This document shows, in pieces, positions 52,098 through 61,502 of a stretch of 64,000 nt of DNA. Origin of the DNA: Caenimonas sedimenti (GTDB taxonomy: Bacteria; Pseudomonadota; Gammaproteobacteria; Burkholderiales; Burkholderiaceae_C); NCBI RefSeq assembly GCF_007833165.1, contig NZ_VOBQ01000004.1, positions 248,001 to 312,000 on the forward strand. Direction: 5' to 3'. A program made the translations under genes and the position numbers. The notes beneath the pieces are model-generated. The model worked only from the letters and a program-made list of their open reading frames with translations, was not told the DNA's origin and did no database searches. Every line of letters starts with the position of its first letter. Positions within the stretch are counted from its first letter, which is position 1.

Positions 52098-52135
52098 TGA
52101 TAACGATTCTCAACCATCCAGAATTACGATATAGT
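52098..52135 (+). promoter_or_regulatory. Fur-like box overlapping a probable promoter of the VOC operon
   Basis: TGATAAC-G-ATTCTCA (52098-52112) matches the 7-1-7 Fur consensus TGATAAT-N-ATTATCA at 12 of 14 positions. A TTCTCA hexamer (52107-52112) and TATAGT (52130-52135) 17 bases apart could be the -35/-10 of a promoter reading toward the VOC gene at 52168. The DNA here is unusually AT-rich for the window. A second near-palindrome is at 52130-52151 (TATAGTAA..TTACGTATA). Confidence 0.5.
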
Positions 52136-52167
52136 AAATCGATTACGTATAGGTAAACGAGGAATCC

Positions 52168-52785
52168 ATGGCCGCCGTCCTGAAAAACCCCGCCGCCCTG
52201 CCCGCCCCGGCCCCGATCCACCAACTGCACCACTACGCCTACCGGGCCAGGGATGCCGAGGAGACGCGGCATTTCTACGAAGACATTCTCGGCCTGCCGC
52301 TCTACCACATCATCCAGAGCGACGTCGTGCCCAGCACCGGCGAGTACTGCCCCTACACCCACTTCTTCTTCCGGCTGCAGGACGGTTCGTTCATCGCCTT
52401 CTTCGACCTGGGCGACGACCAAGCGGCGGAGCCGTCGCCCAACACGCCCAAGTGGGTGAACCACATTTCATTCCGGGTGGATTCGGTGCAGGCGCTGCTC
52501 GACATGAAGGCGCGGCTGGAAGCCAACGGCGTGGAAGTCCTGGGCGTCACCGACCACCACATCTTCCACAGCATCTATTTCTTCGACCCCAACGGCGTGC
52601 GCCTCGAGCTCACCGCGCAGCTGGCGGACGAGTTCCAGATGCTGGAGGAAAGCAGGACGGCGCATGCGCGGCTGCGCGAATGGACCGCGCGCAAGGAGCA
52701 ATGGCGCAAGGAGCGCGCCGAAGGCAAGACCGCCGCGCCGCTCAAGCCGCAGCAGAATGACCGGCCGGAACTGGTGAAGAAGTAG
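52168..52785 (+). CDS. VOC family protein (glyoxalase/extradiol dioxygenase-like)
   Basis: 205 aa. A single vicinal oxygen chelate module pair is visible: HHYAYRARDAEETRHFYEDILG (first beta-alpha unit with a His ligand) and WVNHISFRVDSVQALLDM (second His), with the Glu ligand in GVRLELTAQL. The C-terminal 45 residues are a charged helix. Metal-dependent ring cleavage, isomerase or fosfomycin-type activity are all possible. GAGGA precedes ATG 52168. It heads a three-gene operon with the flavin monooxygenase and DUF2783, which points to an aromatic or quinone-like substrate. Confidence 0.82.
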   Translation: MAAVLKNPAALPAPAPIHQLHHYAYRARDAEETRHFYEDILGLPLYHIIQSDVVPSTGEYCPYTHFFFRLQDGSFIAFFDLGDDQAAEPSPNTPKWVNHISFRVDSVQALLDMKARLEANGVEVLGVTDHHIFHSIYFFDPNGVRLELTAQLADEFQMLEESRTAHARLREWTARKEQWRKERAEGKTAAPLKPQQNDRPELVKK

Positions 52786-52788
52786 GCT

Positions 52789-52870
52789 GTCATCCCCGCG
52801 GAGGCGGGGATCCAGAGCTTCCGGTTTTGAATGCATGAAAGCTCTGGATTCCCGCCTTCGCGGGAATGAC
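52789..52870. repeat. Head-to-head repeat pair forming a long stem
   Basis: Two 32-base arms (52789-52820 beginning GTCATCCCCGCG, and 52839-52870 ending GGGAATGAC) are near-perfect inverted copies separated by 18 bases. The pair can form a stem of about 30 bp in RNA. It lies within a same-strand gap between the VOC and monooxygenase genes, just before the ribosome site of the latter. Confidence 0.85.
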
Positions 52871-52891
52871 GGAGGACAAGGAGACAAGCGC

Positions 52892-54607
52892 ATGGCGGAC
52901 AGCTACGCCGAGACGGCGTTCTCGAACGGCTACGAATTCACCCAGGGCACCGGCTATGTGCTGCCCGAATATCCGTTCCAGCCGCCACCCGAAATCGCGA
53001 GCGGGCAGGCCAGCCACCACCCGATCGTGATCGTCGGGGGCGGTATCGCAGGCCTCACGCTCGCCTGTGCCTTGGCACAACTCGGCATCCGCGCGGTGCT
53101 GCTCGACGAAGACAACACCGTCGGGGTGAAAGGCGCCTCGTCCCGCGGTATCTGCTACACGCAGAAGTCGCTGGAGATCTTCCAGCGGCTCGGCATCTAC
53201 GAGCGGGTGGCGGCCAAGGGCATCCAGTGGAGCGTCGGGCGTACGTTCGCCGGCAACGACGAGGTGTATTCGTTCGACTTGCGCCAGCAAAGCGCCTACA
53301 ACCTTTCCACCCAGCCGCCCTTCATCAACATCCAGCAGTTCTACATCGAGGGCTACCTCGTCGAGCGCATCTACGAGCTGGGCCATGTCGAGCTGCGCTG
53401 GAGCAGCCGGGTGACCGCCTTCTCGCAGGACAACGAATGCGCCACCCTCAGCGTGACCACGCCGGCTGGCGACTACCAGCTGCGCGCCGACCACGTGATC
53501 GACGCGACCGGTTCGCACAGCCCCTTCCGCAAGTGGGTCGGCGCCTCCGTGACGGCGAAGAAGGGCGACGACCGCTGGTGCATCGCCGATGTCCGCTTCA
53601 CCAAGCGCCCGCCGGTGGAGCGCCACACCTGGATCGAGGCGCCTTTCAATGAGAACCGCGCGGTCTGGCAGCACCTGATGGGCGACAACGTCTGGCGCAT
53701 CGACTACCAGATGGCACCTGACGCGGACCCCGCCCACGTGAGCCGCGAAGACGTGGTGCAGGAGCGCCTGGCCCGGCAATTCGGCGCCGATGCGGGCGTC
53801 GAGATCGTCTGGGTCGGCCCTTACGCCTACCGCAGCGAATGCGTGGACCGCATGCGCCACGGCCGGGTCTTCATGATCGGCGATTCGGCCAAGGTGGTCA
53901 GCCCGTTCGGCGCGCGTGGCGGCAACACCGGCATTGCCGATGCGGATAACCTGGCCTGGAAGCTTGCGGCCGTGCTCAAGGGGCGCGCCGCGCCGGCCCT
54001 GCTGGACAGCTACCACGACGAGCGCCACGAAGCGGCGAAGCAGAACGTGCTGGTCACCAACCGCACGGCGCGCTTCCTTCGCCCTGGGTCGCCGGTCGAG
54101 AAGATGTTCCGGGACGCGGCGCTGGGCCTGGCCAAGCAGCACGCGTTCGCCCGCCAGTTCGTCAACACGGGGCGCATGGCGATCGCCAATCCCTACACGC
54201 AGTCGGCCGCCTGCGACCGCACGGGGGGCCAGTCGGTGCAGAACGTGGCTTTCCAGTGGCCGGACGGGTCGCGGGGCGAGGTGAACCAGCTCCTGCGCTG
54301 GGCCGATGGCCGGCTGCTGCTGTTGCTGTTCGGCGGCGCCCCGCCCGCGGCCCTGGAGCGGCTGCACAGCCTGGCGGAAACGGCGCCGGTCTGCTGCGTG
54401 CAGGTGGTCGGCCCGGACGACCGACCGGAGGCACGCGAACATGTGCTGGACCCCAAGGGCCACCTGCAGGGCGCCTGCCATGTGTTTGGGCACGCCTGGG
54501 CCCTCGTGCGCCCGGACGCGTATGTGGCCGCCACGGGCGAGAGCGTCGACGCCGCGCTGGTGCATGCGGTCGGCCGGTCGCTCGGCGCGGCGCTGGGGGA
54601 AGCGTGA
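52892..54607 (+). CDS. FAD-dependent aromatic hydroxylase-type monooxygenase
   Basis: 571 aa. GVIVGGGIAGL-type dinucleotide motif (VIVGGGIAGL, about 46-55) starts the FAD domain; the GRVFMIGDSAKVVSPFGARGGN segment (about 324-346) is the GD motif and ribose-binding stretch of class A monooxygenases such as MhpA. The C-terminal thioredoxin-like part ends ALVRPDAYVAATG, as in phenol-hydroxylase relatives. Reaction is expected to be NAD(P)H-dependent ring hydroxylation. ATG 52892 follows GGAGACAAGCGC. The VOC gene precedes and the DUF2783 gene overlaps its stop by one base (TGATG). Substrate unknown. Confidence 0.87.
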   Translation: MADSYAETAFSNGYEFTQGTGYVLPEYPFQPPPEIASGQASHHPIVIVGGGIAGLTLACALAQLGIRAVLLDEDNTVGVKGASSRGICYTQKSLEIFQRLGIYERVAAKGIQWSVGRTFAGNDEVYSFDLRQQSAYNLSTQPPFINIQQFYIEGYLVERIYELGHVELRWSSRVTAFSQDNECATLSVTTPAGDYQLRADHVIDATGSHSPFRKWVGASVTAKKGDDRWCIADVRFTKRPPVERHTWIEAPFNENRAVWQHLMGDNVWRIDYQMAPDADPAHVSREDVVQERLARQFGADAGVEIVWVGPYAYRSECVDRMRHGRVFMIGDSAKVVSPFGARGGNTGIADADNLAWKLAAVLKGRAAPALLDSYHDERHEAAKQNVLVTNRTARFLRPGSPVEKMFRDAALGLAKQHAFARQFVNTGRMAIANPYTQSAACDRTGGQSVQNVAFQWPDGSRGEVNQLLRWADGRLLLLLFGGAPPAALERLHSLAETAPVCCVQVVGPDDRPEAREHVLDPKGHLQGACHVFGHAWALVRPDAYVAATGESVDAALVHAVGRSLGAALGEA

Positions 54608-54795
54608 TGAAGACCACCCTGAACCTGCAGGACGCCGACGGCTTCTACGAACTGCTGCTCGATGCGCATGAAGGGCTGGCCAAGGAACAGTCCGACCTGC
54701 TGAACGCCCGCCTGATCCTGCTGCTGGCCAACCAGGTCGGCGATGCGAAGGTGCTGAAGGAGTGCGTGCAGGCCGCGAAGGACCTGCCCCGGTAA
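54607..54795 (+). CDS. DUF2783 small protein
   Basis: 62 aa, all-helical (LNLQDADGFYELLLDAHEGL, then NARLILLLANQVGD). This family is found next to FAD-dependent monooxygenases like the upstream gene and appears to be an accessory to them. Start and stop overlap the monooxygenase stop as TGATG, so the two are translationally coupled. The function is not known. It ends 9 bases before the valS start. Confidence 0.85.
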   Translation: MKTTLNLQDADGFYELLLDAHEGLAKEQSDLLNARLILLLANQVGDAKVLKECVQAAKDLPR

Positions 54796-54804
54796 AATTC
54801 CGGG

Positions 54805-57618
54805 GTGAGCAACAAGCAACCTGGGCTGGACAGCCTCTCCAAGTCTTTCGAACCCGCCGCCATCGAGGCGAAGTGGGGACCGCTGTGGGAACAGCGTGGT
54901 TACGCACGGGCGGGCTACCGCGGCACCGGGGCGCCCAAGGACGGCGAGCCGTCCTTTGCCATCCAGCTGCCACCGCCGAACGTGACGGGCACCCTGCACA
55001 TGGGCCACGCGTTCAACCAGACCATCATGGACAGCCTGACCCGCTACCACCGGATGCGGGGCAACAACACGCTGTGGGTGCCGGGCACGGATCACGCGGG
55101 TATCGCCACGCAGATCGTCGTCGAGCGCCAGTTGCAGGAGCAGGGCCAGAGCCGCCACGACCTGGGCCGCCCCGACTTCGTGAAGAAGGTCTGGGAATGG
55201 AAAGAGAAGTCCGGCAACATCATCACCACGCAGATGCGCCGCATGGGCGACAGCGTGGACTGGACGCACGAGTACTTCACGATGGACGAGAAGCTCTCGG
55301 CCATCGTCACTCAGACCTTCGTGCAGCTTTATGAGCAGGGCCTCATCTATCGCGGCAAGCGGCTGGTGAACTGGGACCCCGAACTGAAGACCGCCGTGAG
55401 CGACCTGGAGGTCGAAAGCGAGGAGGAAGACGGCTACCTCTGGCACATCCGGTATCCCTTGGCTGAAGGCAATGGCCACCTGACGGTGGCGACGACGCGC
55501 CCCGAAACCATGCTGGGCGACACCGCCGTGATGGTGCACCCCGAGGACGAGCGCTACCGCCACCTCGTCGGCAAGTTCGTGAAGCTGCCGCTCTGTGACC
55601 GCGATATCCCGGTCATTGCCGACGAGTACGTCGACCGCGCCTTCGGCACCGGCGTCGTGAAGGTCACGCCGGCGCACGACCCCAACGACTACGCGGTCGG
55701 CCAGCGCCATGGCTTGCCGATGATCGGCGTGCTGAATCTCGATGCCACGATCAACGACAACGCGCCCGCCGCGTATCGCGGCCTGGACCGTTTCGTGGCG
55801 CGCAAGAAAGTGGTGGCCGACCTCGAAGCGCAAGGGCTGCTCGAAGAGACGAAGAAGCACAAGCTGATGGTGCCGCGCTGCGCTCGCACCGGCCAGGTCG
55901 TGGAGCCCATGCTCACCGACCAGTGGTTCGTGGCCACCACCAAGGTCAGCCCGCAGGACCCGACCGGCAAGTCGATCGCCCAGAAGGCGATCGATGCGGT
56001 GCAGTCCGGCGAGGTGAAATTCGTGCCCGAGAACTGGGTCAACACGTACAACCAGTGGATGAACAACATCCAGGACTGGTGCATCTCGCGGCAGCTCTGG
56101 TGGGGTCACCAGATTCCCGCCTGGTATGACGAACAGGGCAAGGTCTACGTCGCGCGCGACGAAGCTTCGGCGCAGGCGCAGGCCCCCGGCAAGAAGCTCA
56201 CGCGTGACCCGGACGTGCTCGACACCTGGTATTCGTCGGCGCTGGTGCCGTTCTCCACGCTCGGCTGGCCGGAAAAGACGAAGGAGATGGACCTGTACCT
56301 GCCTTCGTCGGTGCTCGTCACCGGCTACGAGATCATCTTCTTCTGGGTGGCCCGGATGATCATGATGACCACGCACTTCACTGGCCAGGTGCCTTTCCGC
56401 CACGTGTACATCCACGGGATGGTGCGCGACAGCGAAGGCAAGAAGATGAGCAAGTCGGAGGGCAATGTGGTCGACCCGGTGGACCTGATCCAGGGCGCCG
56501 ATCTGGACACCCTGGTCCACAAGTCGACCGTCGGCCTGCGCCGCCCGGAGACCGCACCCAAGGTCGCGGCTCGCGTGAAAAAGGAGTTCCCCGAAGGCAT
56601 GCCGGCCTATGGCGCCGATGCCTTGCGCTTCACGATGGCGAGCTACGCCAGCCTCGGCCGCAACATCAACTTCGACACCAAGCGCTGCGAGGGCTATCGC
56701 AACTTCTGCAACAAGCTCTGGAATGCGACGCGCTTCGTGCTGATGAATTGCGAGGGGCAGGACCTGGCGGAAGCCGGCGCGACACTGACGCCGGCCGACC
56801 GGTGGATCATCTCGCTGCTGCAGCGCACCGAAGCGGAAGTCGCCAGGGGCTTCGCCGAGTACCGCCTCGACAACGTCGCCAACACCATCTACCAGTTCAT
56901 CTGGGACGAGTACTGCGACTGGTACCTGGAAATCGCCAAGGTGCAGATCCAGGCCGGAAGCGCTGAGCAGCAGCGCGGCACGCGCCGCACGCTCATCCGC
57001 GTGCTGGAAGCGATCCTGCGCCTGGCGCACCCTGTCATCCCCTTCATCACCGAGGAACTCTGGCAGAAGGTAGCCCCGGTCGCGGGCAAGGCCGGCGAGA
57101 GCATCAGCGTCGCGCCCTACCCCGAAACCAACGCCGCGAACATCGACGCGGCTGCCGAAGCCTGGATGGCGAAGCTGAAAGCCGTGGTGGACGCCAGCCG
57201 CAACCTGCGCGGCGAGATGAACGTGTCGCCGGGCACGCGTCTGCCAGCCTACGTGCTGGGTGATGCGGGGTTCATCCGCGAGGCGGCACCCGTGCTCCAG
57301 TCGCTCGCCAAGCTGAACGAAGTGAAGGTCTTCGACGACGAGGCCGCATGGGCCGCGGCGGCGCAGGCCGCCCCGGTGGCGGTGGTGGGCGACGCGCGCC
57401 TCTGCCTGTTCATGGAGATCGATGCCGCCGCCGAGAAGCTGCGCATCAACAAGGAAATCGTCCGGGTGGATGGCGAACTCGCCAAGGCGAACGGAAAGCT
57501 TTCGAATGAGGCTTTCGTGGCCAAGGCGCCGCCGGCAGTCATCGAGGAGATGCGCAGGCGCGTCGCCGACTTCACCGCACTGTTGGAGAAGCTGCGCGAT
57601 CAGTTGAAGCGCTTGTAG
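54805..57618 (+). CDS. valS: Valyl-tRNA synthetase
   Basis: 937 aa, full-length. Class I signatures [14 protein letters not shown] (HIGH region, near 52-65) and [13 protein letters not shown] (KMSKS, near 545) are intact, as is the editing domain between. The C-terminal coiled-coil region (about 870-937) is present, typical of bacterial ValRS. The start is GTG 54805 ([17 protein letters not shown]); upstream there is no strong Shine-Dalgarno. It lies 9 bases after DUF2783 and may be read partly from the upstream operon. Confidence 0.96.
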   Translation: MSNKQPGLDSLSKSFEPAAIEAKWGPLWEQRGYARAGYRGTGAPKDGEPSFAIQLPPPNVTGTLHMGHAFNQTIMDSLTRYHRMRGNNTLWVPGTDHAGIATQIVVERQLQEQGQSRHDLGRPDFVKKVWEWKEKSGNIITTQMRRMGDSVDWTHEYFTMDEKLSAIVTQTFVQLYEQGLIYRGKRLVNWDPELKTAVSDLEVESEEEDGYLWHIRYPLAEGNGHLTVATTRPETMLGDTAVMVHPEDERYRHLVGKFVKLPLCDRDIPVIADEYVDRAFGTGVVKVTPAHDPNDYAVGQRHGLPMIGVLNLDATINDNAPAAYRGLDRFVARKKVVADLEAQGLLEETKKHKLMVPRCARTGQVVEPMLTDQWFVATTKVSPQDPTGKSIAQKAIDAVQSGEVKFVPENWVNTYNQWMNNIQDWCISRQLWWGHQIPAWYDEQGKVYVARDEASAQAQAPGKKLTRDPDVLDTWYSSALVPFSTLGWPEKTKEMDLYLPSSVLVTGYEIIFFWVARMIMMTTHFTGQVPFRHVYIHGMVRDSEGKKMSKSEGNVVDPVDLIQGADLDTLVHKSTVGLRRPETAPKVAARVKKEFPEGMPAYGADALRFTMASYASLGRNINFDTKRCEGYRNFCNKLWNATRFVLMNCEGQDLAEAGATLTPADRWIISLLQRTEAEVARGFAEYRLDNVANTIYQFIWDEYCDWYLEIAKVQIQAGSAEQQRGTRRTLIRVLEAILRLAHPVIPFITEELWQKVAPVAGKAGESISVAPYPETNAANIDAAAEAWMAKLKAVVDASRNLRGEMNVSPGTRLPAYVLGDAGFIREAAPVLQSLAKLNEVKVFDDEAAWAAAAQAAPVAVVGDARLCLFMEIDAAAEKLRINKEIVRVDGELAKANGKLSNEAFVAKAPPAVIEEMRRRVADFTALLEKLRDQLKRL

Positions 57619-57674
57619 TGCGCATGCGGGGCTGCCGGGGATAGCGCTGTGGAGCCGCATGGGAGAATCCTGTC

Positions 57675-59477
57675 ATGGGAAAGCCTTTCCTGGCCCGGGT
57701 GGGCATCGACATGGCCCTGGTCCTGGCCGCGTGGTGGCTCGCCTTCTGGCTGCGCTTCAACCTGGAGTTGCTAGATCCGTACAGGGAGCTGGCCTTGCTG
57801 TCCGCCCCCATCTGCTTCCTCGCATTCGCCGCTGGCTTGTGGCTGGCGCGCGCCTATCGCCACGTCTGGACTTTTGCCGGGCTGCAGGAATTGCGGCAGT
57901 TGGTCGTTGGCGTCCTGCTCGGTTCGACGTTGACGGCGGCATCCGTTCTCATGCTGCGGCTGCCGGACTTCCCGCGGTCGGTGCTCGTGCTGCATCCGGT
58001 GCTGGCGCTCCTGCTGCTGGGCGGCGCGCGAGCCACGTGGCGGACGGTGGCGGAAGGCCGCCGAGGAAACCACGGCGGTACGCCCGTGGTGGTGGTCGGC
58101 GCGTTGCAGGATGCCGCGGCCGCCGTGCGAACGCTCAAGGATTCAAAGCGCTGGCGGCCCGTGGCCATCGCCTCCCCCATTGACGCCGAGACGGGACGCT
58201 CGCTGCAGGACGTGCCCGTGAAGGGCGACATCGCTGAGCTCGCGGACATCTGCCAATTGATGGGAGCGACCACCGCCATCATTGCCAGCCCACCCGGCTC
58301 CAACGACAGGCGCACCGCCCTGCTGGCCGCGGCGGACGCGCGCATCACGCTGCTGACGATGCCGCGTGCCGACGAGTGGCTGCGTTCCGAATCCGCCGAG
58401 CCGCGCAAGGTCGAACTGGAAGATTTGCTGGGCCGCGTGCCCGTCTCGCTGGACGTGGCTGGTCTGTCGGAGCTGTTCGCGGGCCAGGTGGTGCTGGTGA
58501 CGGGAGCCGGCGGTTCCATCGGCTCCGAACTGTGCCGGCAGATCGCTCGCTTCGGCGTGGTGCGCCTGGTTTGCGTGGATGCGTCGGAATACGCCATCTA
58601 CCAGCTGGAGCAGGAGTTGCGACAGGCGCACCCGCAGATGCATGGCGCCTACTACACCGCGAACGTGCGGGAATTCGACCGGCTGCGCGCCTTGTGCGAA
58701 AAGCACCGTCCTGCCGTCGTGTTTCATGCGGCCGCCTACAAGCATGTCCCGTTGATGGAGGAAGACAACGAAATCGAGGCGCTGCGCACCAATGTGGCCG
58801 GCACTCTCAACGCCGCGAAAGCGGCCGCGGCATGCGGGGCCAGGCGTTTCGTGATGATCTCCACCGACAAGGCCGTCAATCCGACGAACGTGATGGGCGC
58901 AAGCAAGCGCCTGGCCGAACTGTTGGTGCAGTCGGTGGCGGCGGGGGAACCCGGCACGCAATTCGTGTCGGTGCGCTTCGGGAATGTGCTGGGATCCAGC
59001 GGCTCCGTGGTGCCCCTCTTCACCACGCAGATCGCACGCGGTGGGCCGCTGACGGTGACACACCCTGACATCGTGCGCTACTTCATGACGATTCCCGAGG
59101 CCGCGCAGCTGGTGCTGCAGGCGGGCTTGATGGGCCGGTCGGGGCAGATTTTCGTGCTGGACATGGGCGAACCGGTGAAGATCGTGGATCTGGCGCGCAT
59201 GCTGATCCGGCTCTCCGGCAAGACGGAACAGGACATTCCCATCACCTACTCCGGATTGCGGCCAGGCGAGAAGCTCTACGAGGAACTGATGGCCAACGAC
59301 GAAACGACCGAGCCCACCCCTCATGCCAAGCTGCGCATCGCCAAATCGAGCGGGGCGCCGCCGCAGGTCGAGAATGTCACGCGCTGGCTGGCGGAAGCCG
59401 GGCCGGCCCCGGAGCCGCAGGCGGTGCGGGACTGGCTGCGCAGCTATGTGCCCGAGTATTCGCCTCGGGGCAGTTGA
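57675..59477 (+). CDS. Membrane-bound nucleotide-sugar 4,6-dehydratase (FlaA1/WbpM/CapD-like)
   Basis: 600 aa. Four N-terminal hydrophobic helices (about 5-115) anchor the protein, then a CoA-binding-like linker leads to the dehydratase with VTGAGGSIGSE (about 272-282), STDKAVNP and the NVMGASKR motif in which Met replaces the usual catalytic Tyr (MxxxK), characteristic of this family. The substrate is probably UDP-GlcNAc or a related UDP-hexosamine, giving 4-keto-6-deoxy sugars for surface polysaccharide. Usual full length. It is convergent with the dehydrogenase-like gene, 18 bases away. Confidence 0.9.
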   Translation: MGKPFLARVGIDMALVLAAWWLAFWLRFNLELLDPYRELALLSAPICFLAFAAGLWLARAYRHVWTFAGLQELRQLVVGVLLGSTLTAASVLMLRLPDFPRSVLVLHPVLALLLLGGARATWRTVAEGRRGNHGGTPVVVVGALQDAAAAVRTLKDSKRWRPVAIASPIDAETGRSLQDVPVKGDIAELADICQLMGATTAIIASPPGSNDRRTALLAAADARITLLTMPRADEWLRSESAEPRKVELEDLLGRVPVSLDVAGLSELFAGQVVLVTGAGGSIGSELCRQIARFGVVRLVCVDASEYAIYQLEQELRQAHPQMHGAYYTANVREFDRLRALCEKHRPAVVFHAAAYKHVPLMEEDNEIEALRTNVAGTLNAAKAAAACGARRFVMISTDKAVNPTNVMGASKRLAELLVQSVAAGEPGTQFVSVRFGNVLGSSGSVVPLFTTQIARGGPLTVTHPDIVRYFMTIPEAAQLVLQAGLMGRSGQIFVLDMGEPVKIVDLARMLIRLSGKTEQDIPITYSGLRPGEKLYEELMANDETTEPTPHAKLRIAKSSGAPPQVENVTRWLAEAGPAPEPQAVRDWLRSYVPEYSPRGS

Positions 59478-59495
59478 ACCCACACCGCGACGACC

Positions 59496-60509
59496 TCACC
59501 GGATGATGAATTTGGGGCCCGTGCTCTCGCCGTCCTGTGGGTTCGCGTCCAGGCCCATCATGCCGCTATTGAGCTGATCGAACCCTGTATTGCCGGGGTG
59601 CGACAGGGTTTCGTGGATGCGGTGGGCCACATACCAGCTGGCGCGCACGCGCGATTCCCTGGTGTGGGAACCCAGCCGCGGGGTCAGGAACAGGTTGCTC
59701 AGTTCGTGCAGTGGCGAACCCTTGGAGGCAAAGCCTGCCTCCGCGCCATCGAGCAAGGCGGCTTCGATGCGGCCATCCGTCAGCGCCGACGCAAACGCGT
59801 TCGCGTCGAACAGCGACGACCGGCTGATGCCCACCCAGACCTGCCCGGGCTTGCAATGCGCCAGCACCTTGTCGTTCACAAAGCCGTTGTAGCGCGACGC
59901 GTACATCACCTGCACCGACACGGCATCGGATTGCCCCATGACCTCGGCCAGGCTGACGGGCTGGATCCGAAGGCGGCCCCAGATCGGGGCGGTGTGGTGC
60001 ACCGCCGGGTCGTAGCCGATCAGCCGCGCGCCCAAGCCATGCAGCATGAGCGCTAAGGTATGGGCCGTGGGTGCCAATCCCAGCAGGCCGACCACGCTGC
60101 CATTGAGCTCGCGGCCCAGCCGGATGTCGGCGTGCCGGTCACCGATCAGCGAGGAACCGATGCCGCGCCGAAACAGCAGCAACAGGCCGGCCAGGAGGTA
60201 TTCCGCATTGGATCGCACGCTCGCCGTCGTCGCCTGGATCACCCGCACTTTCCGCTCGCGGCAGGCCTCCAGGTCGGTGTTGTCGCTGCCCACATGCATG
60301 CGGGCCACGGCTCTCAGCAAAGGGGCGAAATCGAGGAACTCGCGGGTGACGACCTGCTTGCGGGGCAGCACGACCGCCTGCGCCTTGTAGACGGCCTTGC
60401 GCAAGGCGCTGGCGTCGTTGGCCAGCTCCGGGCGGCACTCGACCAAGTGCCTGGCCTCCAGCCAGGCCTGGGCTTCGGGGACCAGCCGTTCGAGCAGCAA
60501 AATGTCCAA
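59496..60509 (-). CDS. D-2-hydroxyacid dehydrogenase-like protein with degenerate catalytic motifs
   Basis: 337 aa with the fold of the SerA/2-hydroxyacid dehydrogenase family. The dinucleotide loop is GLLGLAPTAHTLA instead of the usual GxGxxG. The Arg (GISRSS) and Glu (DGAE) positions remain, but the canonical catalytic His of TPHxxG is Arg (TPRLGSHT, R278); a His four residues later is out of place. So catalysis is doubtful. The start is uncertain: TTG 60509 with AAGG upstream; no ATG or GTG fits better. Divergent from galU. It could be a regulator or binding protein in polysaccharide metabolism. Confidence 0.72.
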   Translation of the reverse strand: MDILLLERLVPEAQAWLEARHLVECRPELANDASALRKAVYKAQAVVLPRKQVVTREFLDFAPLLRAVARMHVGSDNTDLEACRERKVRVIQATTASVRSNAEYLLAGLLLLFRRGIGSSLIGDRHADIRLGRELNGSVVGLLGLAPTAHTLALMLHGLGARLIGYDPAVHHTAPIWGRLRIQPVSLAEVMGQSDAVSVQVMYASRYNGFVNDKVLAHCKPGQVWVGISRSSLFDANAFASALTDGRIEAALLDGAEAGFASKGSPLHELSNLFLTPRLGSHTRESRVRASWYVAHRIHETLSHPGNTGFDQLNSGMMGLDANPQDGESTGPKFIIR

Positions 60510-60531
60510 CTGATTCGACCTTGTTACAACA

Positions 60532-60591
60532 GAAAACTGAGCAAACCGTAAGGTAGATGGCAGGCGCCGGTGGAAAACTGGGCAAACTGTA
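60532..60591. promoter_or_regulatory. Two 19-bp direct repeats upstream of galU
   Basis: GAAAACTGAGCAAACCGTA (60532-60550) and GAAAACTGGGCAAACTGTA (60573-60591) match at 17 of 19 positions and start 41 bases apart, about four helical turns, so both would face the same side of DNA. They lie in the 105-base gap between the dehydrogenase-like gene (-) and galU (+). Probable tandem regulator sites. Confidence 0.55.
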
Positions 60592-60614
60592 GCCAGTCTC
60601 GGGAGTTTCAGTCG

Positions 60615-61502
60615 ATGAAAAAAGTCACAAAGATTAACAAAGCCGTGTTTCCTGTTGCAGGATTGGGAACGCGGTTCCTGCCCGCGACGAAGGCGCAGCC
60701 CAAGGAAATGCTGCCCATCGTCGACAAGCCGCTGATTCAGTACGCCGTCGAGGAGGCGTACGACGCCGGCATCCGACACATGATCTTTGTGACCGGCCGG
60801 AACAAGCGGGCCATCGAGGACCACTTCGACACGGCTTACGAGCTGGAAAGTGAGCTGGAGGCTTCGGGCAAGAAGGAGTTGCTCTCGCTGGTTCGCTCCC
60901 TGGCCCCGGACGACATGGACTTTTCGTACGTGCGCCAGCCGCGTTCCTTGGGACTGGGCCATGCGGTTCTATGCGCGCAGCCGCTGGTGGGCGATGAACC
61001 TTTTGCCGTGTTGCTCGCCGATGACCTGATGTGCGGTCCGGAGGGCAGCGCGGGGGTGCTCGCTCAAATGGTGGAAGTATTCCAAGAGACGCCCCGATCG
61101 ATTTTGGCCGTGCAGGAAGTGCCGTTGGAGCACGTGCGCCGCTACGGGATCGTCGCGGGTGACAAACAAGGCGAGCGCCTCGTCAAGGTATCGCGCATGG
61201 TGGAAAAGCCATCACCCGAAACGGCGCCGTCCCGCCTCGGGGTTGCCGGCCGCTATCTCTTGACCCCAGCGGTCTTCGAAAAGATCCGCAGCCAGCCCCG
61301 TGGTAGCGGCGGCGAAATCCAGCTCACCGACGGCATCGCGCAGCTGATCGCCACCGAGGGGGTCTACGCCTTCCTTTACGAGGGCAAGCGCTACGACTGC
61401 GGCAGCAAGCAAGGCTTCCTGGAAGCCACCGTGGAGTTCGCGCTGAAGCACCCAGAGGTGGGGCCTGCGTTCCGCGAATACCTGGCCGCGCTGAAGAACT
61501 AG
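60615..61502 (+). CDS. galU: UTP-glucose-1-phosphate uridylyltransferase
   Basis: 295 aa. Nucleotidyltransferase motif [19 protein letters not shown] and the later [11 protein letters not shown] and [11 protein letters not shown] segments match GalU. It makes UDP-glucose from UTP and glucose-1-phosphate, a precursor for lipopolysaccharide, exopolysaccharide and osmolytes. ATG 60615 was chosen; an upstream in-frame ATG at 60570 has a less natural start. GGGAG lies upstream. The stop TAG shares CTAG with tusA on the other strand. Confidence 0.94.
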   Translation: MKKVTKINKAVFPVAGLGTRFLPATKAQPKEMLPIVDKPLIQYAVEEAYDAGIRHMIFVTGRNKRAIEDHFDTAYELESELEASGKKELLSLVRSLAPDDMDFSYVRQPRSLGLGHAVLCAQPLVGDEPFAVLLADDLMCGPEGSAGVLAQMVEVFQETPRSILAVQEVPLEHVRRYGIVAGDKQGERLVKVSRMVEKPSPETAPSRLGVAGRYLLTPAVFEKIRSQPRGSGGEIQLTDGIAQLIATEGVYAFLYEGKRYDCGSKQGFLEATVEFALKHPEVGPAFREYLAALKN

